Assembly: GCA_938018185.1 (NCBI GenBank)
Contig: CALIIW010000189.1
Coordinates: 1-33,701, forward strand
Length of the DNA stretch: 33,701 bases
From: an uncultured Saprospiraceae bacterium
GTDB taxonomy: Bacteria; Bacteroidota; Bacteroidia; Chitinophagales; Saprospiraceae
Direction: 5' to 3'
Made by a program: the position numbers and the translations under genes. Shown here piece by piece: positions 1-6,858 of the stretch. The notes beneath the pieces are model-generated. The model had not been told where the DNA came from. It saw only the letters and a list, made by a program, of their open reading frames with translations, and searched no databases. How positions within the stretch are numbered: position 1 is the first letter of the stretch; every line of letters starts with the position of its first letter.

Positions 1-4
1 ACCG

Positions 5-100
5 TTTGTGAAAAAATTTGCTTACAAAATATGATTGCAAAACATCTGAATCTCGCTCTCAGAAAACACAGCACCTTTTGTGAAAACATTTTCTTGCAAA
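5..100. repeat. 24-bp imperfect direct repeat, two copies
   Basis: Two 24-nt copies lie at 5-28 and 77-100 and match at 21 of 24 positions. Both begin TTTGTGAAAA and end in CTTRCAAA, and their starts are 72 bp apart. Each copy is itself a weak inverted repeat (TTTGT at one end, RCAAA at the other), and a looser TTGCAAA motif recurs near 33 and 152. No coding frame explains the stretch. It may be a protein-binding or recombination site linked to the nearby recombinase, but that is inference. Confidence 0.45.
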
Positions 101-224
101 TAGGGGAGAATACTTCTCAGCAATCTTGCATGAAATTTACGAGACCCTTTTTTGCAAATCTTTTGAAAATTTTAGTTTTATCTAGACCGAAGATTCATCA
201 ATGAGTAGAATCATTTTTATGTTA

Positions 225-300
225 GAGATAACGGCAATGGTAGCCGCCGTGGCTGCGAGGCACGAGGCAGCCATGGTCGAGCTACCTAAAGTTAGCTCTC
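225..300. other. Long imperfect hairpin resembling an integron attC site
   Basis: The stem is built from GAGA/TCTC and TAAC/GTTA at the outside (225-232 with 291-300, with a two-base GC bulge). Inside these are GGTAGC/GCTACC (239-244 with 281-286) and a 10-bp inner stem with one G-U pair (247-256 with 267-276), closing on a 10-nt loop. The outer TAAC and GTTA boxes, asymmetric internal loops and length of about 70 nt are what attC sites of integrons look like. The element is far more GC-rich than its surroundings. It lies just 3' of the RDD gene, where a cassette attC would lie. The GTTRRRY core is not an exact match (GTTAGCT), so this is a resemblance and not a firm call. Confidence 0.5.
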
Positions 301-337
301 GTTCTTTTTCAGTGAATGGTATCAATTAATTAGTTTA

Positions 338-769
338 TTATTTATTTCTATACACAACTTTCGTCTTCGATAATTTGTCATGCCATCCTTTAGTTGATCC
401 CATAAATGACATTGGGTCGAATGGTATTAACCTACACATATTTCGAATTAAAATGTTTTTAAATTTGATTTCGCTTTCATCTTCCTTCATAACAATGCTT
501 TTTGTTATAAATTTACCAGGTGTTTTCTTAAATAATTGTTCAAATATTGAATGATACATAACATATAAAAAGAAGAAATAAATCCCTAAAAAAGGTGAAC
601 CTTCTTCTGGAATTATTCCTAACCATCCATCTAAAATCATTGCATGAAGAAAAATGATAAAAATGAATACAATTTTATCTATAATGTAATTCATTAGACG
701 TGATCCCTTATCAGCTATCTGATATTTACTGGATTCTAAATTTTCATCAAGTATATCACTTTTGTTCAT
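338..769 (-). CDS. RDD family membrane protein
   Basis: This 143-residue protein matches the RDD family, small membrane proteins of poorly defined function (transport or ion homeostasis has been shown for some). The family's Arg and Asp residues are visible in the first helix (SRLMNYIIDKIVF, about 23-35). Two hydrophobic segments follow at about 28-48 and 58-75. Next come the family motif KKTPGKFITKSIVM (about 81-94) and the conserved ending IRNMCRLIPFDPMSF then GWHDKLSKTKVV. The length fits a short RDD protein. It lies downstream of the tyrosine recombinase in the same direction, 62 bp away, and is enclosed by a 14-bp inverted repeat (291-304 and 782-795). That makes it a possible cassette cargo gene. 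The family call is fairly sure; a specific substrate cannot be given. Confidence 0.82.
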   Translation of the reverse strand: MNKSDILDENLESSKYQIADKGSRLMNYIIDKIVFIFIIFLHAMILDGWLGIIPEEGSPFLGIYFFFLYVMYHSIFEQLFKKTPGKFITKSIVMKEDESEIKFKNILIRNMCRLIPFDPMSFMGSTKGWHDKLSKTKVVYRNK

Positions 770-781
770 TTTTTTATTTTT

Positions 782-848
782 GAATGAGAGCTAACATCCT
801 TATATCAGTGGCTTGGTTACTGATATACGCTTTATGTCCCTAAGTTAT
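782..848. other. Second attC-like hairpin at the recombinase 3' end
   Basis: A perfect 9-bp inverted repeat, TATATCAGT (801-809) and ACTGATATA (819-827), encloses a 9-nt loop. A TAAC box lies outside it on the left (792-795) and GTTA on the right (844-847), inside the last codons of the recombinase gene. The left box belongs to the 14-mer GAATGAGAGCTAAC (782-795), which is the reverse complement of 291-304 with one mismatch. No T-run follows the stem on the minus strand, so it is a poor intrinsic terminator. It may be a second folded recombination site in inverted orientation to the one at 225-300. Confidence 0.35.
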
Positions 849-1938
849 CCTTTTCTTCAGTTATATCCAATGGACTTTTTACACAATCTATACTCAAATT
901 TAAAATATGAGTATAAATTTCCGTGGTTTTTGAGGAACTATGGCCTAGCAATGACTGAATATGACGCAGATTAACACCACTTTGTAATAGATGAGTCGCA
1001 AAACTATGCCGCAAAGTATGTACAGTCGCCCATGGATTTATCTTAGATTCTTTTGCAGCTTTTCTAAATATTTGTGTAATACTACTTTCACTATATTTCC
1101 CTCCCGTAGCTCCTTCGAATAACCAATAGGATGGCTTTTCCTTCACATAGTAAGTACGCAACATTTTTAGCACCTTGTCTGAAAGAACTGTCCTTCTATC
1201 TTTCTGATTTTTGCCTCCTTTGATAAAAATATACATGTCATCTGAATGGATATCCTCAACTCTTAAATTGATCACTTCACTCATCCTTAATCCAGAACTA
1301 TAAATTATTGTCAAAATAGATTTATGCTTAATATTTTTGGGACTTGATATCAATTTCAAAACTTCTTGCTTGCTCAATACATTTGGAAGTACTCTTGCTT
1401 TCTTTGGTCGTTGGATATCGTAATATTCTCTAGGCAGGTCCAATACTTTTTCATAATAAAATTTAATGGCATTAATTACCACATTCTGTTTCGAATTTGA
1501 TATGCTGTATTTCGATTTTAAATGATAAACATAAGATTCGATCTCATCTTTTGTTATTTTTTTGTGATCTCGTTGAGCAAAAAATGAACAATAATGAACC
1601 ATAGCATTTTTATAACTCCTTATAGTATGCTCGCTATATGCCCCTAAAATTAGTTTTGTTTCAATTTGCTCAATAATTTTTAATCCTCCTTCATCCAACT
1701 CCACTGTAGGTAATCTTTTAACTGAGTCTTGAGGCTTCATGATGTAGGCGTCCATAAAAATACTTTTTAATAAGTTCATATTTGACTCTGTATTCAATAT
1801 ACTCCAAAGCTTCTGACTCTTATGCCACCAACAGGAGTCAATATTTTTAACACTTTGCCTCCATTTTTCAGCAGGGTAGGGGATGTGAAATTTAATCCGC
1901 TTGGCGTTGGCTTGACATTCATATATAATTGCCTTCAT
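832..1938 (-). CDS. Tyrosine recombinase (Xer/IntI-like integrase)
   Basis: This 368-residue site-specific recombinase has an N-terminal region (about 1-70, with the KRIKFHIPYPAEKWRQSV segment) common in Bacteroidota integrases. A SAM-like core-binding domain follows (about 85-170), then the catalytic domain (about 185-350). The catalytic set is visible: R218 in SGLRMSEV, K243 in the beta-hairpin, H307 and R310 in HTLRHSFATHL, H333 in LGHSS, and the nucleophile Y342 in IYTHIL. The tail ILNLSIDCVKSPLD recalls the VRSPLD end of integron integrases. However, the extra helix that IntI proteins carry between the Lys and His motifs is absent, so it groups more safely with XerC/D-like enzymes. It is flanked by the attC-like hairpins downstream and three palindromic repeats upstream. 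The upstream repeats may be its own binding sites. Family call firm, role inferred. Confidence 0.9.
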   Translation of the reverse strand: MKAIIYECQANAKRIKFHIPYPAEKWRQSVKNIDSCWWHKSQKLWSILNTESNMNLLKSIFMDAYIMKPQDSVKRLPTVELDEGGLKIIEQIETKLILGAYSEHTIRSYKNAMVHYCSFFAQRDHKKITKDEIESYVYHLKSKYSISNSKQNVVINAIKFYYEKVLDLPREYYDIQRPKKARVLPNVLSKQEVLKLISSPKNIKHKSILTIIYSSGLRMSEVINLRVEDIHSDDMYIFIKGGKNQKDRRTVLSDKVLKMLRTYYVKEKPSYWLFEGATGGKYSESSITQIFRKAAKESKINPWATVHTLRHSFATHLLQSGVNLRHIQSLLGHSSSKTTEIYTHILNLSIDCVKSPLDITEEKDNLGT

Positions 1939-1993
1939 ACGTTTTTTTTGTTTGTAAAAATAACTTGGATTTTATTCGTGTAGGTGTTTATAT

Positions 1994-2067
1994 CGGTTAA
2001 GAACCGCTAATAATTTGTGGGCGCAACTTTTTATCCGTTAAGAGCCGATTTTAACCGTTAAAAACGG
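1994..2067. promoter_or_regulatory. Three GTTAARA dyads upstream of the recombinase
   Basis: Three 13-bp related dyads lie 55-130 bp upstream of the recombinase start: CGGTTAAGAACCG (1994-2006), CCGTTAAGAGCCG (2035-2047) and CCGTTAAAAACGG (2055-2067). The first and third are perfect 5-bp inverted repeats around a 3-nt centre; the middle one is imperfect. Their starts are 41 and 20 bp apart, close to four and two helical turns, so all face the same side of the helix. This suggests cooperative binding by one protein, either the recombinase (an attI-like site) or a repressor of its promoter. Confidence 0.5.
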
Positions 2068-2215
2068 ATAATCTGCTTTTTGATTAAGACGCATTAAAAA
2101 TAAATCTAAAACTTTTGTATTTTCGACTAAGAAAAATAGCTAAGATTTAAATGGTACATTACCAATAAATTTTAACTTACTTTTTTATTGCTATAAAACT
2201 AAAATTGAATCCATT

Positions 2216-2566
2216 ATGCGAAAATGCAAAATGTGTAAAGAGAAAATATCCGGTAGAATAGATAAGATTTTTTGCAGTAATTATTGTAAAAGCGACTACC
2301 ATGTCAAACTTAGAAGAGTTAACAGTTTAGCAACCTACCACATAGATAAAATACTTCACCGTAATAGATCTATACTCTTAGAAATTCTCGGAAAGAGTGC
2401 ACAAAAAAAGAAAATAAATAAAAAAATTCTCGATGAAAAGAAATTCAACTTTTCATATGTAACATCATTCGGACTAAATTCCAAAAACAAAATGTACCAT
2501 TATGTCTATGATTTTGCTTGGATAAAGTTTAGCAGCAATGAGATTTTAATAGTGAGAGTCAGTTAA
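2216..2566 (+). CDS. Small zinc-ribbon protein (Bacteroidota family)
   Basis: This 116-residue protein starts with a zinc ribbon of the form C-X2-C-X12-C-X3-C (C4, C7, C20, C24, within MRKCKMCKEKISGRIDKIFCS). A basic helical stretch follows (about 30-75), then a hydrophobic/aromatic C-terminal part (about 76-116, including YVYDFAWIKF). The pattern matches a common family of unnamed Bacteroidota proteins with the same GRIDK..FCS ribbon. No function is established that I know of. Its position next to the recombinase and its AT-rich lysine-rich coding suggest accessory DNA. It is transcribed away from the recombinase across the 277-bp gap that holds the three dyads. Confidence 0.72.
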   Translation: MRKCKMCKEKISGRIDKIFCSNYCKSDYHVKLRRVNSLATYHIDKILHRNRSILLEILGKSAQKKKINKKILDEKKFNFSYVTSFGLNSKNKMYHYVYDFAWIKFSSNEILIVRVS

Positions 2567-2922
2567 TTCTCTCTAAGATTTGAAGTGGTATTCAGAAGTA
2601 TGGCTAAAAAGGCCAGTGGCATTATATTAATATCCTAGTGTGAAAACACTTTGTACAAGAAATTATCTGAATTCATTTGGCGAGATTTTGGGAATGATTG
2701 ACCTATTTTTGCTTTAGCAAAAATTAAAATAGAGTGGGCTTTCAAGGGAGAAACCCGGAGGAAAACAAATGGCTTTTGAGCATTACCTTTTTTTGGATAT
2801 TATAGGTAAAAACTAGGTAAAGAAATTAAATTAAACAAGTATCAAAAGTTGATTTTTAATGGCTTATGTATTATCTGACTATTTCTTTGAAATTGTAAAT
2901 TAAATGACTGATTTCCAAATAA
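2567..2922. other. Intergenic stretch without a supported gene
   Basis: This 356-bp gap lies between the zinc-ribbon gene and the convergent OmpA-family gene. I see no convincing gene. It holds a weak AT-rich hairpin at 2705-2724. It also holds a GGAGG-preceded reading frame of only 15 codons beginning at 2769, which I do not call. Confidence 0.5.
2705..2724. terminator. Weak AT-rich hairpin, possible terminator
   Basis: The inverted repeat ATTTTTGCT / AGCAAAAAT forms a 9-bp stem with a two-base loop. Only one G and one C per arm pair, and the following tract is A/T mixed and not a clean T-run. It lies between two convergent genes, where a bidirectional terminator is expected. Confidence 0.3.
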
Positions 2923-4116
2923 TCACTGCTTCTTCAAAAGCTCCTGCAAATCCTTCGGTAGTAATGCACCTTCTCGTATTTGGATCTCAGAATTCTGAAT
3001 TTCTTCTAAGTTATATTCATCTTCTTTGATTCGTTTCAATGTCTTTTTATCTAATGGATCTTCCTTAGCGATCCCTGTGATCTTTAAGGCAGTTCTTCTG
3101 TTTTGCTGATGCTCTTCCTCACTACATTTTGAGCCATTGGTGCAGCTGTTTACCAATTGGGATTCTCCATAGCCTCTGGAAGTCAAGCGTTCTGCAGAAA
3201 TCCCATTTTGTACTAAATAAGCCACAGCCGAAGCTGCTCGTGCTTCTGACAAAGACATATTATAAGCGTCTCTTCCTCTTGAATCAGTATGCGAACCTAA
3301 TTCGACTGTAATTCCAGGATTATCTTTCAATACAGCAAGTACTTTGTCTAATTCTAATGCGGCATCTGGCCGAATAAAAGACTTGTCGTAATCGTAATAA
3401 ATATTCTTTAAGGAGAAAGTTGTGTTGATGGCAATTGGTTCAAGTTCTACGTTTCCTAAGAAGGTTCCTTTTTCGTTTCCTTGAGTCATCACTTCTGTGA
3501 TATTATTGACACCTTCAAAACACATGATACAGCCATCAATGTTAACAAAGGCTTCAATTCTCTTATTTAAATATCCTTTCTTCCTAATCAGAAGAGTATA
3601 GTAGTTTCCTCTTTCGAAGGTAAAGTTGAAATTTGGTGATGGATGTTCTTCTATCGAAAGTACCTCTTTCTTTGTGGTGTTATTGTAAATTTCTATGCGA
3701 GCGCCTTCGATGGCATCTACCACTGCGACACCCCTTGTATTGTTTTCTGCCAAGGTTACGTCAAAGATATACCCAGGTCTCCGTTCCAATTCAGCTTTAG
3801 AAAAAATGGTCCATACTCCAGCTTTTTCCGTTGCAAATAAACTATCTGTTCTAGAAAAGAAAAGCTCATGTGAAACTTGTAAACTATAACCATTCTCATC
3901 CAGTGGTACTTCAACAACAAAATGTCCTTCATTATCTGAAGTGCAAATGCCTCTCAATGCACCTGCCTCATTGCCTTTGACCGTGATAGTTGCATTTTCT
4001 ATGTAACCTCTATTGTCAGTTTCGTAGACAAAACCTTCTACCTTTACTGTTTGAGCTTGTATCATTAGTGAACACAATAATGAACCCGTTATTAATCTTA
4101 ATTTTTTCATAATCAA
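2923..4116 (-). CDS. OmpA-family outer membrane protein with N-terminal CarboxypepD_reg-like domain
   Basis: This 397-residue exported protein has a signal peptide (about 1-21, ending IQAQ). Next is a carboxypeptidase-regulatory-like beta-sandwich (about 24-90, VEGFVYETDNRGYIENATITV) and a middle region of similar beta character to about 230. The OmpA peptidoglycan-binding domain spans about 240-350. The OmpA signature is clear: NIYYDYDKSFIRPDAALELD, LGSHTDSRGRDAYNMSLSEAR, GYGE, and QQNRRTALKITG. Such proteins link the outer membrane to the cell wall. The last 45 residues are charged and follow the OmpA fold. The translation start could be residue 1 or residue 3 (MKKLRL); the second gives a more normal signal peptide. 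It is transcribed divergently from the NADH dehydrogenase gene. Confidence 0.9.
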   Translation of the reverse strand: MIMKKLRLITGSLLCSLMIQAQTVKVEGFVYETDNRGYIENATITVKGNEAGALRGICTSDNEGHFVVEVPLDENGYSLQVSHELFFSRTDSLFATEKAGVWTIFSKAELERRPGYIFDVTLAENNTRGVAVVDAIEGARIEIYNNTTKKEVLSIEEHPSPNFNFTFERGNYYTLLIRKKGYLNKRIEAFVNIDGCIMCFEGVNNITEVMTQGNEKGTFLGNVELEPIAINTTFSLKNIYYDYDKSFIRPDAALELDKVLAVLKDNPGITVELGSHTDSRGRDAYNMSLSEARAASAVAYLVQNGISAERLTSRGYGESQLVNSCTNGSKCSEEEHQQNRRTALKITGIAKEDPLDKKTLKRIKEDEYNLEEIQNSEIQIREGALLPKDLQELLKKQ

Positions 4117-4291
4117 TCATTTAGATTATTATTCTTATTCGTAAAACGATATAAGTTATAATTTAGACGCTTACTAGCATGTTATTAGATGTTAGGGCAA
4201 CGTTAAGATTGGGTGATTAGAGGCTTCAAGATATGTAAGAAAAGGAATTTAAGTATACTTTTTGCGATATTTGTAATTAAGATTAACCAAT

Positions 4292-5596
4292 ATGACTATT
4301 AACATCCCAAAAGCAGACACTAAGCGAATTGTTATTGTAGGTGGTGGATTTGCTGGCGTTGCTTTGGCAAGAAAAATATGTAAAGCAGATTTTCAAGTAG
4401 TGCTTATTGATAAAAACAATTATCACCAATTTCAGCCATTATTTTATCAAGTAGCCATGGCTGGGCTAGAACCTTCTGCCATTTCTTTTCCTTTTCGGAA
4501 ACTCTTTCAAAATAGAAAAAATGTATTCATTCGCGTTGCAGAATTACTCAGAGTAGACACCGATAAAAAATGTATTGATACTAGTCTTGGGGATTTGGAT
4601 TACGACCATCTTATTATCTCCACAGGGGTCAGTACAAATTATTTTGGAAATGAAGAAATTGCAAAAAATGCCATACCAATGAAATCTGTTTCCGATTCTC
4701 TTTACTTGAGAAATCAAATACTTACAGATTATGAACAAGCATTAATCACGGAAGATTATGATGAAAGACAAGGACTAATCGATATTGTAATCGTTGGAGG
4801 AGGACCGACCGGGGTAGAAGTGGCTGGCGCCTTAGCTGAAATGAAAAAGTACATTTTGCCTAAAGATTATTTTGAATTGGATTCTAATGAAGTAGATATC
4901 TACTTGGTACAAGGGGCAGACAAACTTTTAAAAGGTATGTCAGAACATGCTTCTAATGCTGCTGAAAAATATTTAGAAAAATTAGGCGTCCAAGTGAGCT
5001 TAAATACTCGTGTAACAAACTATGATGGAAAATTTGTCTACATGAAAGATGGGACTAAAATTCGAACCAATAAGGTCATATGGGCAGCAGGTGTCAAAGG
5101 ATTAAAAATTAATGGCATCCACGACAGTTATTATGATAAATCAAATCGATTGGTGGTGGATGAAAATTGCAAGGTTAAAAATCTTGAAAATATATATGCA
5201 ATTGGAGATGCTGCCTCTATGATCTCGGAAGAATATCCTTGGGGACATCCTCAAGTTGCCCAGGTTGCCTTACAACAGGGTAAGCATTTGGCTAATTATT
5301 TTACAAAAGGCAAAGAAAAAATTAGTGCTTTTGCTTACAAAGATCTAGGCTCAATGGCTACTGTAGGCAGAAATAGAGCGGTAGTAGATTTACCAAGAAT
5401 GAAATTTGGTGGACGTATGGCTTGGTACGTTTGGTTGTTTGTTCACTTATTCTCGATTTTAGGTGTCAAAAACAAAGTTTTTATTTTCCTAAACTGGATT
5501 TGGAATTATTTTACCTACGATCAGTCGCTCAGACTTATCATAAATCCATCAAAAAAATCAAAAGAAATAAGGAAGTCAACTGAAACTTTGGATTGA
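4292..5596 (+). CDS. ndh: Type II NADH:quinone oxidoreductase (NDH-2)
   Basis: This 434-residue single-subunit flavoenzyme moves electrons from NADH to quinone without pumping protons. It works on the cytoplasmic face of the inner membrane. The FAD-binding Rossmann motif is at about 12-40 (RIVIVGGGFAGVALARKI), followed by the family's NNYHQFQPLFYQVAMAGLEPS segment (split here as NNYHQFQPLFYQVA and MAGLEPS). The NADH-binding motif IVIVGGGPTGVEVAGALAEM is near 163-182 and the second FAD motif, IYAIGDAA, is near 302. The C-terminal hydrophobic/aromatic part (about 370-415, with MAWYVWLFVHLFSILG) fits the membrane-anchoring helices of this family. It appears monocistronic. It differs from the closely related sulfide:quinone reductases by its FQPLFYQ motif and the lack of conserved redox cysteines. 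Confidence 0.93.
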   Translation: MTINIPKADTKRIVIVGGGFAGVALARKICKADFQVVLIDKNNYHQFQPLFYQVAMAGLEPSAISFPFRKLFQNRKNVFIRVAELLRVDTDKKCIDTSLGDLDYDHLIISTGVSTNYFGNEEIAKNAIPMKSVSDSLYLRNQILTDYEQALITEDYDERQGLIDIVIVGGGPTGVEVAGALAEMKKYILPKDYFELDSNEVDIYLVQGADKLLKGMSEHASNAAEKYLEKLGVQVSLNTRVTNYDGKFVYMKDGTKIRTNKVIWAAGVKGLKINGIHDSYYDKSNRLVVDENCKVKNLENIYAIGDAASMISEEYPWGHPQVAQVALQQGKHLANYFTKGKEKISAFAYKDLGSMATVGRNRAVVDLPRMKFGGRMAWYVWLFVHLFSILGVKNKVFIFLNWIWNYFTYDQSLRLIINPSKKSKEIRKSTETLD

Positions 5597-5620
5597 TTTT
5601 TTGTTCTCTAATTGATTTGA

Positions 5621-5720
5621 TCTAAGCTGCCTCTTTTTGGTAAGGATCATACTCCTTCCCATTTTTCATCTTACTAACATAGGCAAAAAGGCTTCACGTA
5701 AAACTTTAACTCAGCTTAGA
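5621..5720. repeat. 100-bp segment bounded by a 9-bp inverted repeat
   Basis: TCTAAGCTG at 5621-5629 and CAGCTTAGA at 5712-5720 are exact inverted copies. Just inside them, CTTTTTG on the left pairs with CAAAAAG on the right. The segment encloses a short open frame that looks like a protein tail (5622-5693, minus). It may be the worn remains of a mobile element or simply a large RNA stem. Confidence 0.35.
5622..5693 (-). pseudogene. Possible remnant of a transposase-like gene C-terminus
   Basis: Read on the minus strand, 23 codons without a stop encode a segment containing YVSKMKNGKEYDPYQKEAA, then TAG. A TGA closes the frame immediately upstream and no start is near. The composition (K/Y/D-rich, ending EAA) resembles the tails of insertion-sequence transposases, but I cannot assign a family. 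The frame lies inside the inverted repeat at 5621-5720. Short length makes this tentative. Confidence 0.25.
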
Positions 5721-5745
5721 ATGGAGTTTGTTTTTCAACTAGATG

Positions 5746-5780
5746 CAAAAAAAAATGAGCGGAGATAAATCTCCCCTCAT
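5746..5780 (-). terminator. Strong minus-strand intrinsic terminator
   Basis: ATGAG-C-GGAGAT and ATCTCC-C-CTCAT (5755-5780) form an 11-bp stem with one C-C mismatch and a two-base centre. On the minus strand it is followed by nine T residues (5746-5754 read as A on plus). No T-run follows on the plus strand, so it acts on minus-strand transcripts only. No minus-strand gene precedes it, which is why a small RNA is suspected. Confidence 0.75.
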
Positions 5781-5934
5781 CAACATTATTCTCAGTGCAA
5801 AAGCACTATAAGAAAAGATGACCACATTCTTATATGGTTGCTTGAGCAACAAAAGCAATCCCTTAAAAAGGACAGCACATTTTATTTTATTTGGAAATAC
5901 AAGGTAGATTAGGTAGTGTTTCACAATGTATCTC
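5746..5934 (-). ncRNA. Candidate structured small RNA of about 190 nt
   Basis: On the minus strand a Bacteroidota -7 element (TATATTTG, 5939-5946) is followed about 190 nt later by a strong intrinsic terminator with a T9 run. Between them are neat hairpins and no convincing coding frame. GTTGCT/AGCAAC (5837-5850) has a tight loop. TATAAGAA/TTCTTATA (5809-5816 with 5827-5834) is an 8-bp stem. AGTGC/GCACT with a TTTT loop lies at 5794-5807. The 5' part (ACATT, CAT) can pair with AATGT and ATG just before the terminator, closing the molecule. Length and closing pairing recall 6S RNA, which Bacteroidota encode, but I could not confirm the 6S central bubble. It could instead be a new RNA. The 65-codon frame that spans it has no recognisable protein features. 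Confidence 0.45.
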
Positions 5935-5938
5935 ATGT

Positions 5939-5946
5939 CAAATATA
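5939..5946 (-). promoter_or_regulatory. Candidate -7 promoter element (TATATTTG)
   Basis: TATATTTG on the minus strand matches the Bacteroidota -7 consensus TAnnTTTG exactly. Transcription would begin near 5932-5934. I see no clear TTTG at the -33 position. The extended form TAGTATATTTG recurs upstream of lepA (8708-8718). Confidence 0.4.
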
Positions 5947-6106
5947 CTACAAATGGCGAATTTTCATAATATATGGATAAGCTTTTTTTAACTACTTCAG
6001 TTCAGAAAAAGTCTCTTAAATGACACTAGAAAAATTTTATACTTTTTCCCAAAACTCTGAATACCTTTATGGCGTTATAGCTCATTTACTAATTAAAATT
6101 ATTATT

Positions 6107-6721
6107 ATGATTAAATTGAATTCTTTAACTTTCTTTATAGCCATTCTGTTGTCATTGTCAGTTTCTGTATTTGCACAAGAACCAGAAGTGGAAATGGTGC
6201 CAGCTGATGTTGACGAAACCATCTATGTCGACACAGACAAATCTGTTATAAATTGGAAAGCTTATAAAGTGGCTGGAGAACACTACGGAACTTTAAAGAT
6301 CAAAGAAGGTGTTTTTGTTTTCAATAACAACAAACTTGTTCAAGGTACTTTCACCTTTGACATGACTTCAATCCAATCTACAGATCTACAAGGAGAATGG
6401 GCGGACAAACTTAATGGCCATTTAAAATCACCTGACTTTTTTGGTGTAGAAGCGCATCCCACTGCGACTTTCACAATCACCAAAGTTGCCAGCAGAGGCG
6501 CAGAAGGTGATTATAAAATAACTGGTGATTTGACAATAAAAGGAATCACTAAAGAAATTAAATTCAATGCCCTAATGGAAGGACCTTCAGCTACAGCCTC
6601 TTTGGTACTTGACAGAACAGACTTTGATATAAAATATGGATCTGGTAGCTTCTTCGATGACCTAGGAGATAAAACGATCTATGATGAGTTTGATTTAGAT
6701 CTCAGCATCCAACTAAAATAA
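6107..6721 (+). CDS. YceI-family periplasmic lipid-binding-like protein
   Basis: This 204-residue exported protein begins with a signal peptide (MIKLNSLTFFIAILLSLSVS then VFAQ, cleavage after about residue 23). A YceI domain follows (about 42-204), a lipocalin-like beta-barrel that in E. coli YceI and TT1927b binds polyisoprenoids. Family hallmarks are present: DTDKSVINWKAYKVAGEHYG, GTFTFDMTSIQSTDL, LNGHLKSPDFFGVEAHPTAT, DLTIKGITKEI, and the terminal LDRTDFDIKYGSGSF. An in-frame ATG at 6020 would add 29 residues ahead of the signal peptide, so I chose 6107. It appears monocistronic, with a strong terminator 44 bp after the stop. The ligand is unknown. Confidence 0.9.
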   Translation: MIKLNSLTFFIAILLSLSVSVFAQEPEVEMVPADVDETIYVDTDKSVINWKAYKVAGEHYGTLKIKEGVFVFNNNKLVQGTFTFDMTSIQSTDLQGEWADKLNGHLKSPDFFGVEAHPTATFTITKVASRGAEGDYKITGDLTIKGITKEIKFNALMEGPSATASLVLDRTDFDIKYGSGSFFDDLGDKTIYDEFDLDLSIQLK

Positions 6722-6764
6722 GTTCATACTTGTTGGTTGAAAGTTGTCAAGAAGAAATGGCAAC

Positions 6765-6805
6765 AAAAAGCCAGAAATTGCACCCTTGCAATTTCTGGCT
6801 TTTTT
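6765..6805. terminator. Bidirectional intrinsic terminator
   Basis: GCCAGAAATTGC and GCAATTTCTGGC (6770-6781 with 6788-6799) form a perfect 12-bp stem with a 6-nt loop. A5 lies to the left and T6 to the right. It can serve both the YceI gene (plus) and lepA (minus). Confidence 0.85.
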
Positions 6806-6858
6806 ATACTATGTGCCTATTGTGAAACCCTATTGTGCTCTATGTGGTTCCAAAACAG

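Noticed and set aside
832..1938. Calling the recombinase a true integron integrase (IntI)
   Set aside because: The IntI-specific extra helix between the catalytic Lys and HxxR motifs is absent, so only a resemblance is claimed.
2769..2816. 15-codon reading frame preceded by GGAGG
   Set aside because: Too short to support, no similar peptide known to me, and Shine-Dalgarno sequences are not a good start signal in Bacteroidota.
5739..5936. 65-codon minus-strand reading frame over the candidate RNA
   Set aside because: No family, signal or domain pattern is visible, and its frame runs through the terminator stem. Hairpins with promoter and terminator explain the region better.
6020..6106. Upstream ATG for the YceI protein
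   Set aside because: It would place 29 residues before a normal signal peptide; the ATG at 6107 starts the signal peptide correctly.
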